From Phytopseudomonas flavescens (lineage in GTDB: Bacteria > Pseudomonadota > Gammaproteobacteria > Pseudomonadales > Pseudomonadaceae), in assembly GCF_900100535.1 (NCBI RefSeq), contig NZ_FNDG01000013.1, positions 1 through 64,000 on the forward strand: a stretch of DNA of 64,000 nt, read 5' to 3'. Under the pieces are notes generated by a model. The model saw only the letters and a program-made list of their open reading frames with translations. It was not told where the DNA came from and made no database searches. The translations under genes were made by a program, and so were the position numbers. Positions 7,879 through 17,400 of the stretch are shown here, piece by piece (position 1 is the first letter of the stretch; the number at the start of each line of letters is the position of its first letter).

Positions 7879-8808
7879 ATGGAAGCCTTGAATCGCATTT
7901 CACTTGAAATGCTTGGGTCTATTGATACGCCGCGCGAAATACGACGCCTACGTGAAACCTGTATTAAGGACGGCTTCTTTTATTTAACCGATCACGGTAT
8001 AAGTCCGCCGTTTATCGATCAGGCGTTTACTGCGGCGCGACAGTTCTTCGCGCTGCCGCTGGAGACCAAGAATCATTTTTCCCAAGACCACCAACAGGTC
8101 AGCCCCAGAACTTGCCGGGGTTATGTACATACTTTTGGCGAAACATTGCACGCCCCTACCGGTCCCGATTGTAAACAGCACTTCGACATGGGACGGGAGG
8201 CCGCACATTGCGAAAAACCTTTCACCGGTCCGAACTTGCTGCCCGACGAGCAAATAGCTCCCGGTTTCGCCAAGGCGATGCTGGCCCTGCAAGATCAAGT
8301 CATGCACCTGGTGGTGCCTCGATTATTACAAGGGCTGGCGCTTGCCCTGGGGTTGGACAAGCTGTTCTTCGAGCCCTTCTTTTCTGATCCGGTGCTGATC
8401 CAGCGTGCCCTGTACTACCCACCGCTGCACAGTGGCGCGGGCAAACACACGGACAACGGCATGTTCACCTTGCTGTTCCAAGAGGCCAGTGATGCCTGCG
8501 CGCTACGCGCCTTTTCCCAAGGACGCTGGATCGATGTGCCGCCTCGCGGGCACGAAGTGGTGATCAACCTGGGGGACATGCTGATGAAGTGGAGTAACGG
8601 CCTCTTTACCAGTACACCCCACCAAGTCATTCACCGTGCGAACAGTGGCAGGGTATCGCTGCCGTTTTTTGTGTACCCGAACGTGGACGCCAGGTTCAAC
8701 CCTCTGGGCAGCGACCAGGTCGTGTCGTGCCAGCAAGTCATGCTTGAAAACTTCAACTCAATCTGGGTAACCGGCCAGGGTGCCGGCAGGGCACGCGAAC
8801 TCGCTTGA
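7879..8808 (+). CDS. 2-oxoglutarate/Fe(II)-dependent oxygenase, isopenicillin-N-synthase-like
   Basis: This 309-residue enzyme has the N-terminal DIOX_N half (CIKDGFFYLTDHGISPPFIDQ) and a C-terminal jelly roll. The iron ligands can be read as H and D of KHTDNGMFTLLFQ and the distal H of STPHQVIHR; the R and S of GRVSLPFFVYP would bind 2-oxoglutarate. Family members hydroxylate, desaturate or cyclise small molecules, and ethylene-forming and gibberellin-type enzymes look similar. A good GGAG lies before the ATG. Substrate unknown; context indicates a tailoring step. Confidence 0.88.
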   Translation: MEALNRISLEMLGSIDTPREIRRLRETCIKDGFFYLTDHGISPPFIDQAFTAARQFFALPLETKNHFSQDHQQVSPRTCRGYVHTFGETLHAPTGPDCKQHFDMGREAAHCEKPFTGPNLLPDEQIAPGFAKAMLALQDQVMHLVVPRLLQGLALALGLDKLFFEPFFSDPVLIQRALYYPPLHSGAGKHTDNGMFTLLFQEASDACALRAFSQGRWIDVPPRGHEVVINLGDMLMKWSNGLFTSTPHQVIHRANSGRVSLPFFVYPNVDARFNPLGSDQVVSCQQVMLENFNSIWVTGQGAGRARELA

Positions 8809-8831
8809 CCCCACCATCAAGAGGAATCGAT

Positions 8832-10199
8832 ATGCAAGCTGCCAAGCCGAAAGTCGGCTTCATCGGTACCGGCAACATGGGCCGTCCATTGATAGAGCGT
8901 CTGCTGAATGCGGGCTATGACGTCCAGGTCCATGATATCGACCCCGCGCATGCCGGCCCGGTGATCGAGTTGGGCGCTTTCTGGAAAGACACCCCTGCCC
9001 TGTGCGCGCACACATGCCAGATTGTGGTGACATGCCTGCCGCTACCGCACCACGTGCTGGAAAACATGACGGGCGAGCACGGCGCTCTGGCGGGAATGGC
9101 GGAAGGTACGGTCTGGATCGACACCTCCACCACCGACTATCACAACACCCGTCATATCGCTGAATTGGCCAGGCAAAAAAATATCTTCAGCCTGGAAGCG
9201 TCCGTCAGCAACCTGTCACATATGGGCGTGGATTTTGCCAATGTATGCTTCTACATCGGCGGAGATGAACGCGGCTACCAATTGAGCCAGGTCATGCTTG
9301 ACACCATGGGACGCAAGTCTTTCTACGTGGGAGAGATCGGTGCCGGCCAATCGGTCAAACTGCTCACCAACTTGCTGTTCTACACCGCCACTGTGGTATG
9401 GGCCGAACTGCTGGTCATAGCCAGAGCCAACGATATTCCGCTGCACTGGTTCTGGGATTACGTGAAAGTCTCGCGGGGAAACTGCTTTGTCAGCAACCAA
9501 CTGACCCCCTTCATATTCGACGCCAGCTACGATCATTCCTGCACGTTGGAAATCACCGTCAAGGACACCAGCCTCACCGAGGCATTGGCCGATGAACTGG
9601 GGGTGGCCATGCCGCTGGGACGCATCGTCGCGCAGCGCTACCACCAGGCAGGGACGCTGTTCGACAGCCAGGAAAATCACGTAAAGGTGGCCGTCATGAG
9701 CGAGCGGGAAAACGGACTATCCCTCACTCTGCCCGATTTTCATGCGCCTTCGCCCTATGGCGCCAACCGCGACTATCGCCACAGCGGCGCTGTGATTGAG
9801 GACCCCCTCGGCCGCATCACTCCGGCCCTGGCACCGACGTTTCAGTCGGGCCTTGTATTCACCGACGACAGCAAGATCAAGCTGGCCTCGCACCTGGTGG
9901 AATTCCTGGCCTGCATCAACAAGGTCATCCTCGACGAGGCCTGGCAAATCGGCCGCGCAATGGGTCTTTCGGACATGCTGATCGAGCAGGTGGTGAACTG
10001 GAGTTGCGGCCCCAGTTGGGTTGCCGAACACCTGGATAGCTATGAACCGTGCCTGGACAGTATCGCAGCGGTTGGCGAACTCCAGCAGGCGCTGCAACTG
10101 CCCGTCATCGAGCAAATTTTTCACCAATCGATTCTGGGCTTTCCATGCCCTGCCCGCGCAGCCGGGCAGGCGGTGCGGCAGGGAGCGGTCGCACCATGA
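8832..10199 (+). CDS. Long 3-hydroxyisobutyrate-dehydrogenase-like NAD-binding protein
   Basis: The 455-residue protein opens with a Rossmann motif (KVGFIGTGNMGRPLIERL, residues 6-23) and the beta-hydroxyacid dehydrogenase pattern. The catalytic-type region VGEIGAGQSVKLLTNLL follows at about residues 170-185. Typical relatives are about 290-300 residues; the extra 150 residues contain a second helical stretch (LASHLVEFLACINKVILDEAWQIGRAMG), like a repeated C-terminal domain. The ATG at 8832 has GAGGAA five bases before it. The stop overlaps the next start as ATGA. Probably it oxidises or reduces a 3-hydroxy acid intermediate. Confidence 0.85.
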   Translation: MQAAKPKVGFIGTGNMGRPLIERLLNAGYDVQVHDIDPAHAGPVIELGAFWKDTPALCAHTCQIVVTCLPLPHHVLENMTGEHGALAGMAEGTVWIDTSTTDYHNTRHIAELARQKNIFSLEASVSNLSHMGVDFANVCFYIGGDERGYQLSQVMLDTMGRKSFYVGEIGAGQSVKLLTNLLFYTATVVWAELLVIARANDIPLHWFWDYVKVSRGNCFVSNQLTPFIFDASYDHSCTLEITVKDTSLTEALADELGVAMPLGRIVAQRYHQAGTLFDSQENHVKVAVMSERENGLSLTLPDFHAPSPYGANRDYRHSGAVIEDPLGRITPALAPTFQSGLVFTDDSKIKLASHLVEFLACINKVILDEAWQIGRAMGLSDMLIEQVVNWSCGPSWVAEHLDSYEPCLDSIAAVGELQQALQLPVIEQIFHQSILGFPCPARAAGQAVRQGAVAP

Positions 10200-11299
10200 A
10201 AATTACCTCCATCAAGGTCTACCAGCTGGATATACCGCTCAAGAACAAATACAGCCTCAGCGGAGGGCGACTGCACTATGACTCACTCGACTCCACCATC
10301 GTCCTGGTCACCACCGACAGCGGCCTGGTGGGCGTAGGCGAGAGTTGCCCTTGGGGCGCCACTTACTTGCCTGCTTACGCCAAAGGCGTGCGGGCCGGCA
10401 TAGAGGAATTGGCGCCGCACCTGCTGGGTGAAAATCCACTGCACCTGGATCAGATCAATGCACGCATGGACGTGATGCTACCGGGTCACCCCTACGTGAA
10501 AGCGGCAATCGACCTGGCATGCTGGGACATCCTCGGCAAACACTGCCAACTGCCGGTATACGCATTGCTTGGCGGCCGGTTCCAGGCGTCGATAGCCTTG
10601 CAAAGCAGCATTCCCACCGACGATACAGAGCAGATGGCGGCCCATCTGGCCCTCGCTCGCAGCGAAGGTTATCGCACCCACTCCTGCAAGGTCGGCATCG
10701 GGGTGGAGGAGGATGTGGCTCAGATCCAGCGCCTGCTCGACCAGCGCCTGCCCGGAGAGGTCATCACCTTCGATGTCAATCGTGCCTGGACGGTTTCGGA
10801 GGCCGTCGCCGTAATGAACAGCGTGAAAGACCCCACAGTGTGCTTCGAACAGCCCTGCGAATCCTTGGAGCAGTGCCGAGCGGTGCGGGAACTGACACGC
10901 AACCCGATCATTCTGGATGAGTCCATCGTGACCCTTGGCGACCTGGTACAAGGCCAGCGCCAGAACATCGCCCAACTGATCGGGTTGAAGATTGGCCGCG
11001 TCGGAGGCCTGACCAAAGCCCGACAGCTTCGGGACTTCTGCATCTACCACGGCATCCGGATGAATATTGAAGACGTCGGCGGCACCCAGGTCAGTGACAG
11101 CGCCGTGATGCATCTGGCAGCTTCGACCCCTGGCCGTTTGCATCGTGCCAGCTGGAATTGCTGCCGACACCATGAGATACGCGTGGCCGAGGTGGATTTT
11201 GAAATCAACCAAGGCCGTGCCTACCTGCGTGACAGCCCAGGCCTGGGGCTGACGCTTGACTCCCGGCAGTTCGAGCACCCCGTCGCCCAGTACGGATAA
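10196..11299 (+). CDS. Enolase-superfamily protein, hydroxyproline-betaine epimerase / cis-3-hydroxyproline dehydratase type
   Basis: The 367-residue protein has the capping domain first (GLVGVGESCPWGATYLPAYAKG) and then the barrel, with SCKVGIG (catalytic Lys region), FDVNRAW (Asp ligand), FEQP (Glu ligand), LDES and GLKIGRVGGLTKA. The pattern resembles HpbD-type 4R-hydroxyproline betaine 2-epimerases and cis-3-hydroxyproline dehydratases more than muconate-lactonising enzymes; this is from memory of the family. Start and preceding stop overlap (ATGA), so the pair is translationally coupled. It may epimerise or dehydrate an amino-acid or betaine-like substrate. Confidence 0.82.
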   Translation: MKITSIKVYQLDIPLKNKYSLSGGRLHYDSLDSTIVLVTTDSGLVGVGESCPWGATYLPAYAKGVRAGIEELAPHLLGENPLHLDQINARMDVMLPGHPYVKAAIDLACWDILGKHCQLPVYALLGGRFQASIALQSSIPTDDTEQMAAHLALARSEGYRTHSCKVGIGVEEDVAQIQRLLDQRLPGEVITFDVNRAWTVSEAVAVMNSVKDPTVCFEQPCESLEQCRAVRELTRNPIILDESIVTLGDLVQGQRQNIAQLIGLKIGRVGGLTKARQLRDFCIYHGIRMNIEDVGGTQVSDSAVMHLAASTPGRLHRASWNCCRHHEIRVAEVDFEINQGRAYLRDSPGLGLTLDSRQFEHPVAQYG

Positions 11300-11335
11300 A
11301 TTGCACAGCCCTTCCAACTGATCCATGGAGGTTCC

Positions 11336-12496
11336 ATGACCAGCGTCCCTTCTGCGTTGCACCTAGCTCGCGGGTTCGACATCGACCCTTTTGCTTCGTT
11401 TACCTTGCCTAACGAACATTACATCGACAACCAGTTGTTCGAACGGGAAATGGAAGCGGTATTTGCACGTACCTGGCAATACGTCTGCCACCTCTCCGCG
11501 CTGCCCAACGCGGGTGACTACCGAGTGCGTGACCTCGGTCGGCGAAGTGCGCTGGTGGTCCGGGACAAGGACGGTACGCTGCAGGCCTTTCATAATGTCT
11601 GCCAGCATCGCGCGCATCGATTGGTCGAGGGCAGCGGCCATGTGCCTGGGTTATTAACCTGCCCGTATCATGCCTGGGCCTACAACACCCGTGGACAGTT
11701 GATCAGCGCGCGTAAATCCGAGCATCTCAAGGACTTCAGCACGGATCAAGTTCAACTCAACCCGATACGCCTGGAGGTGTTCTGCGGTTTCATCTTCATC
11801 AACTTCGACTGGAATGCGCAGCCCATGCAGGTCCTGCTGCCCGGGCTCGACGCATCGATCCGAACCTTCTCGCCAGCCCCGGAAAAGCTGTTTCACGCCT
11901 ACTCCAGGGAATACGGCGTGCAGTCCAACTGGAAGGTCTCTGTGGAAAATTACTCGGAGTGTTACCACTGCCCGATGTGCCATCCCACGCTCTCGACGGC
12001 AACCCTCGACCTGAAGAGTTATCACCTGGCGATCCACGAGCATTATCACGCACATATCAGCAGCGACAGTGGCGCCAACCAGGGCTATACGATGAAGCAA
12101 GACTCGGCCCGATCGCGCGAATTCGGCGCCTGGTACCTGTGGCCGAACTTTTGCCTGGAGGTCTATCCAGGAGGGTACATGAATGTGTTGCATCACCTGC
12201 CGGTCAGCGTGGACAAGACACTGCAGGTGGTTGAATGGTTTTGCACGGCGGCAACACCCTCCCGGGAAGAACAGGAGGTCATCGACTTCGTCGCCGTGAT
12301 CCGTGAAGAAGATATTCCCTTGTGCGCCAGTGTGCAGCGCGGCCTAAACAGCGACGGCTACCAGCAAGGTCGCTTTATCGTTGACCCGGCACTGGGGGCC
12401 AACAGCGAACATGCCGTGCACGACATTCAGAAAAAGACCCTGGCCGCGCTGGGGCTGCTGCACACGGACCATGAGGCGTCAGTCTCCGAACGATGA
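11336..12496 (+). CDS. Rieske non-heme iron oxygenase, alpha subunit (GbcA/CntA-like)
   Basis: This 386-residue oxygenase has the Rieske 2Fe-2S ligands CQHRAH and CPYHAW at about residues 86-110. The mononuclear iron site ENYSECYHCPMCHP is at about 204-217. That second motif is typical of betaine and carnitine demethylating or cleaving oxygenases. Strong GGAGG precedes the ATG. No ferredoxin reductase gene is present in the cluster, so electrons must come from elsewhere. The 3' end overlaps the convergent LysR gene by 18 bases. Likely N-demethylation or hydroxylation in the pathway; substrate unproven. Confidence 0.87.
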   Translation: MTSVPSALHLARGFDIDPFASFTLPNEHYIDNQLFEREMEAVFARTWQYVCHLSALPNAGDYRVRDLGRRSALVVRDKDGTLQAFHNVCQHRAHRLVEGSGHVPGLLTCPYHAWAYNTRGQLISARKSEHLKDFSTDQVQLNPIRLEVFCGFIFINFDWNAQPMQVLLPGLDASIRTFSPAPEKLFHAYSREYGVQSNWKVSVENYSECYHCPMCHPTLSTATLDLKSYHLAIHEHYHAHISSDSGANQGYTMKQDSARSREFGAWYLWPNFCLEVYPGGYMNVLHHLPVSVDKTLQVVEWFCTAATPSREEQEVIDFVAVIREEDIPLCASVQRGLNSDGYQQGRFIVDPALGANSEHAVHDIQKKTLAALGLLHTDHEASVSER

Positions 12497-13384
12497 ATTC
12501 AACCATTCCAACACGTGGCGAACCGACGGGCTCAGGGTTTCATCACGCCATTTGTAAACGCTCAGGGCTTCAGGGAGGTGTATCGATTCTGAAAAAGGCC
12601 GTACCAGGTCACCACTGGCGAGCATCTTTTCACTGGTCCGACGCCACCCAAGGGCAAAACCCAGGCCTTCGACACACGCCTGCATCATGACCGGATAACT
12701 GTCATAGAACTTACCCTTGAATTCTCCGGGCCTGACGTGAAACTCCCCCAGCCAGTCGCTCCAGGTGCTCCAGTACTGAGGCGTGGCGACGTGATGCAGC
12801 AAAGGCAGATCCACCAAGGTTCTTAAGGTCAGTGGGTGATCGCCCAACGAGGCCAGGTAGCCGGGACTGCACACAGGAAACACGTCATCACTCAAGGTCA
12901 ACAGCCGGGTGTGATCACCGGATGGGCGCCCCGAGGTTTGGATGGCGATATCGAATTTTTCCGCTGTTTCGGTAATCGGTTGGATGGATGCATTGAGGCG
13001 AACTTCCAGGTCAGGGTACTTCCTGTGCAAATGCGTGATATTGGGCATCAACCAATAAAAGGCTTCGCACAATTGAACCTCCAGCACAATTTCACTGTTG
13101 TCTCGTCCTGACTTCAGATCTTCGGCGCGTGAAGCAATGCCCAGGAACGCCGTGCGCACCGCGTCGCGAAACTCGGCGCCCGCCTCGGTCAGAAATACGG
13201 CGCGGTTTTTACGCGTAAATAACGCGACGCCAAGGAATTCTTCCAAGGATCGTATCTGTTTACTGATTGCAGCCTGGGTGAGATGCAACTCATCCGAGGC
13301 TTTGGAAAAGCTTTCCAGACGCGCCGCGGCTTCAAAGGGAACCAGGCTGGAAAGTGGGGGCAGTGAGCGTTTGAAGTTATCCAT
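12479..13384 (-). CDS. LysR-family regulator of the island (GcvA-like)
   Basis: The 301-residue regulator starts MDNFKRSLPPLSSL; AGGAGG lies about 10 bases before this ATG, whereas the ATG three codons earlier touches that sequence. The HTH is at about residues 11-62 (FEAAARLESFSKASDELHLTQAAISKQIRSLE), in the GcvA/AmpR-like style. A PBP2 domain follows. It lies between the two plus-strand operons, 91 bases from the divergent exporter gene, and probably controls both. Its tail overlaps the Rieske gene end. Confidence 0.88.
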   Translation of the reverse strand: MDNFKRSLPPLSSLVPFEAAARLESFSKASDELHLTQAAISKQIRSLEEFLGVALFTRKNRAVFLTEAGAEFRDAVRTAFLGIASRAEDLKSGRDNSEIVLEVQLCEAFYWLMPNITHLHRKYPDLEVRLNASIQPITETAEKFDIAIQTSGRPSGDHTRLLTLSDDVFPVCSPGYLASLGDHPLTLRTLVDLPLLHHVATPQYWSTWSDWLGEFHVRPGEFKGKFYDSYPVMMQACVEGLGFALGWRRTSEKMLASGDLVRPFSESIHLPEALSVYKWRDETLSPSVRHVLEWLNSSFGD

Positions 13385-13475
13385 AATTTTCATTCCTCCT
13401 GCGTAACCATAAGTCACTTTAAATGCAATACGAGCTCAACCAGAATCCTCCAGGTCAATCACATCAGGATCCATC

Positions 13476-14411
13476 ATGTCTGCAACCACAACCGTTACCG
13501 CCGCTGAAAACCGACAAAGCATCCTCATCGTCGTAGGTTCGGTGTTCCTGTTGTCAGTGTCAGACGCTCTTATCAAGGCCAGCAGCGCCGAGACATCGAT
13601 GTGGCAGCTCTACGTGATTCGCTCGATCCTGGCCATCGGCATGCTCGTCGCCTTGTTGATGTACCGCCGCGGCACAACGCAGCAACGGCCGCTTTCCCCC
13701 TTGTGGATAGGGACAAGAAGCCTGCTGCTCGCCCTGATGTGGATCGCCTTTTACAGCGCCCTGCCCTTCATCAGCCTGACCATAGCCGCATTGGCAATCT
13801 ATACGACACCTTTGTTTATCGCTTTGTTCTCGGCCGTCACCTTGGACGAGCATGTTACACCGCGCAAATGGGTGGCCATTCTGGTGGGGTTCGCCGGGGT
13901 GCTGGTCACGCTTGCGCCCAGTCAGGCTGAATTCAACTTATGGACACTGCTGCCCGTGCTCGCTGCGATTTTCTATGCCCTCGCCGCGGTCGTGACCAAG
14001 GGCAAGTGCGCCAATGAAGTGCCGATGCACCTGGCCCTGGCGCTGAACATCGTCCTGTTGTTGATGGGGGTGGTAGGCAGCATTGTCGTCGCACAGACCG
14101 GCCCTCACCTGCCGGCCAACGAGGGCCTGCGATTTCTGGTGGGCGGCTGGTCACCAATGGCGATCAGCGACTGGGGCGTGATGGTCGTGCTGGCGATTCT
14201 AATGGTCTTGGTCAGTACCGGCATCGCCCGAGCCTATCAAATCGGCGAGACCTCGATCATCGGCGCATTCGATTACACCTACCTGATCTTCGCGATTGCC
14301 TGGGGGGCGTTGCTGTTCAATGAAGTGCTCAATGGCCGGACCGCGGCCGGTCTGGCCCTTATCCTGATTTCAGGCTTCATCTTGCTGAAAAAGCCCACCG
14401 CCACGCGCTGA
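13476..14411 (+). CDS. EamA/DMT-family transporter (likely product exporter)
   Basis: This 311-residue inner-membrane protein has two EamA repeats and about ten membrane segments (for example ILIVVGSVFLLSVSDALI at the start and AGLALILISGFILL at the end). AGGA lies eight bases before the ATG. It is first in the right operon, ahead of the large synthetase, a usual place for an exporter of the pathway product; import of a precursor is the alternative. Confidence 0.87.
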   Translation: MSATTTVTAAENRQSILIVVGSVFLLSVSDALIKASSAETSMWQLYVIRSILAIGMLVALLMYRRGTTQQRPLSPLWIGTRSLLLALMWIAFYSALPFISLTIAALAIYTTPLFIALFSAVTLDEHVTPRKWVAILVGFAGVLVTLAPSQAEFNLWTLLPVLAAIFYALAAVVTKGKCANEVPMHLALALNIVLLLMGVVGSIVVAQTGPHLPANEGLRFLVGGWSPMAISDWGVMVVLAILMVLVSTGIARAYQIGETSIIGAFDYTYLIFAIAWGALLFNEVLNGRTAAGLALILISGFILLKKPTATR

Positions 14412-14448
14412 ACGCTTCACATGCACAGGCCTTAACAAGGAGCTGTTT

Positions 14449-17400
14449 ATGCTGACGTCACCTGATTCCCTGCCCAATGTGATTCTGTGGGCGGTTTCCC
14501 GCAGCCGCTCTACCGCTTTCGAGCGGGCCGTGATGCAGCATCCGGACGTCAGGGTGTTGCACGAAAGGCTCTCCGAGCCTTTTCTGGCCAGGCATTTTCC
14601 GGAAAAACATGCGCTGATTGAGCGCACCCGCCGGATCAATAACGGACCGCCCGGCATTCCCGGTTACGCCGAGGCGATGGCGTTGCTCGGCGAACGTCCA
14701 GCACGACCGCACCGCTTGCAATTCTCCAAGGAGATTGCTTACTTCGTCGACTTCGACTCGATTGATAGCACGTGGCTGACGCAATTCAGACATGTGTTCC
14801 TGATCCGCCAGCCGCGGGATGTGATGCGCTCGCTGTATCGCGTCAGCCAGAGCGGTGGCACCACCTATTTCGATGCGGATGAATCCGGCTTCGATGAGCT
14901 GGCTCGTATCCATGAGCGGGTGCTCGAACAGTGTGATGCCAGTCAGGTGCTGTACCTGGACAGTGATGAGGACCTGATGGGTGATACGCGAGGCACTTTG
15001 GCGCGCTTTTGTGATTTCGCCGGTATCGACTTTTCGCCTCGCCTGTTGAGCTGGGCACCGGAAAAGGTCGAACAATGGCAATTTTTCCAAGGCTGGCATG
15101 ACGATGCCGAGCGCTCTTGCGGTTTCGCGCACGTCGCGCATCCCGAAATCACGTTTCCGGAGGCCGTCGAATGTACGGCTCGGGACAAGCAACCCCTCTA
15201 CAACTTTTTCCATCTGGCAGCCGCCTGGCAACGCGTGCCCGCCACGAACGATCACCTTGCCTGCCTTCATGAACCGGCGGAGGCACATCTGCGCGTGCTG
15301 TTGCTGGCATCGACGAGGCAGCAGCACCTGCGTGCGTTGCAATGGGCAGCGCAATTGCCTGGCAACTATGCCGTTTGGCTATGGAGCAGCCCCGCAGCCT
15401 GCCATTTCGACGCAATCATCCGCGAAATCGAGCAGTTGCAGGACCTGCCCCTAGTGACGCTGACGACCTCTGGAGACCCCGTATCGCTTGAATTCGTGCG
15501 CCGTCTGAGTCATCGCCAGCTGTGCCTGATCTGCCCCGACAGCCCGCAGGCACGCCACACCGAGGTCAAGCTGATCATTGTCGATCCAGATAACCCGGCG
15601 ATGGATCAAGTCGGCCCACGGATTGCCCAGTACCAGCGGGCGGCAGCTCAACACAGTCTCGAGCAGCAGATCAGGACCCAGCGCCTCAACGCCCCAGCCC
15701 ACACAACAACGCCCTCCTGGCACATGCAGCTGCGTGAGTTGCTGCGCGATGCCCCGGACAGCACGGTCGCAGCCAGCCCTCAACGAAGCCTGAGCGCCCG
15801 CGATCTGAATGCCCAGGCGTGCACGCTGGCCGAGCGGCTTTTGCACAGTTGCCCGCACGGCGGGTGGGTGGCTATCCGCCTGGACAAAGACCTGCGCACG
15901 CTGGTGACCATGACCGCCTGCAGCCTGCTGCGCTGGCCTTACCTGGACATCCCGCAGTGGTACGGCACCGACGCGACCGCGAACGTACTGGCGAAACTCG
16001 ATCCAGTGGTCGTGGTGGGCGATACGCTTACTCTCCAATCCCTGGCAGGTCGTTATCGCACACTGCTGCTGGACCACCTGCCGGAGCGCTGCGACGCTGC
16101 GCCAGAACTTCGGCCGCAGCCATTCGGTGATGTGGCCTATGGCTTGCTGACCTCCGGTACGACGGGTATGGCAAAGGTCGTCACAATTGGCGAACACGGT
16201 CGCCTCGATTCACTCGCCTTCTGGCGTCAGCATATCCGCCGCGGTGATCGCATCGGCCTCAATGCCTGGATGACCGGCTATGTCTACTACCCCATCTTCA
16301 GCGGCGCGGTGGCCTGCTTGATTCCGGACGCCATGGTGCTGGATCCCCACGCCCTCACAGGTTTTATCCAGGACAGTCGTCTCTCTCAATTGATGATCAC
16401 CCCTAGTCTGGTGGCAGGCCTGCTGCAAAACGAACAGGCATTCCAGCAGGCGTTTGCCAACGTGCATACCCTGTGGCTGAGCGGCGAGCCGCTATCTGAC
16501 GTAATTCGCGAACAGCTCAGGCATTGCCTGCCCGACTGCCAGGTACTCGACCTGTATGGCTCAAACGAAGCCGGGGACGTTGCCCTGGTCGGCCCGGAAG
16601 GCCGCCTGCACTTCACCCCCGGCACCGAAGCCTGCGTGCTGGACTCGACACTACAGTGCGTTCGCCTGGGCAGCCCTGGCGAACTCTACGTGCACACCCA
16701 GGGACTCACGCCGGGTTATCTGAAGGACGATACGGCCGACCAGGCGGCATTCGTATCCAACCCGCTGGCGCCGACCCGGCCGGACCTGGCCCCGCAGCTG
16801 CTGCGCACCGGTGATAGGGTGCGACTCACCGAAAGCGGAAATATCCACCTGCTGGGCCGCAGCAGCACGCATCTGAAATTGCGCGGGTTCAAGGTATTCA
16901 GCACCGATGTGGAACGCATCCTGGTTGCTCATCCCGAAGTACACACGGCCTTAGTCACCACGCGCGGCGACGGGCTAGACCTGCAACTGGTGGCCTTTGT
17001 CGCCCCAGCGGATGCCGAACACCCGCCCCATGCCAACACGCTGCGGCAATGGGCGAGTCAACACTTGCCGGCCTTCAGCGTTCCGGTGGCCTATTTCCTG
17101 ACCCCATCGATCCCGGCTGGCGCCAGCCAGAAGCGCCTGGGTGCAGACATACTGCTGCAATTGCCTCTGGTTCCTCTACCGGATGAGGAACCGCCACTCA
17201 CGCCGCTGCAATCTCGGGTCGCTGCCTTATGGGGCGATTGCCTGAACCTTCAGGGTGTGACTCTGGGCCCCGACAGTGACTTCCTCGACATGGGCGGCAG
17301 CCTGTTGCTGTTGGAATTGATAAACCTGATCAACCGGACTTTCCGTTTAGATCTATCCGTTGCCGACATCACCCACGACGCTACCCTGGCGGGCATTACG

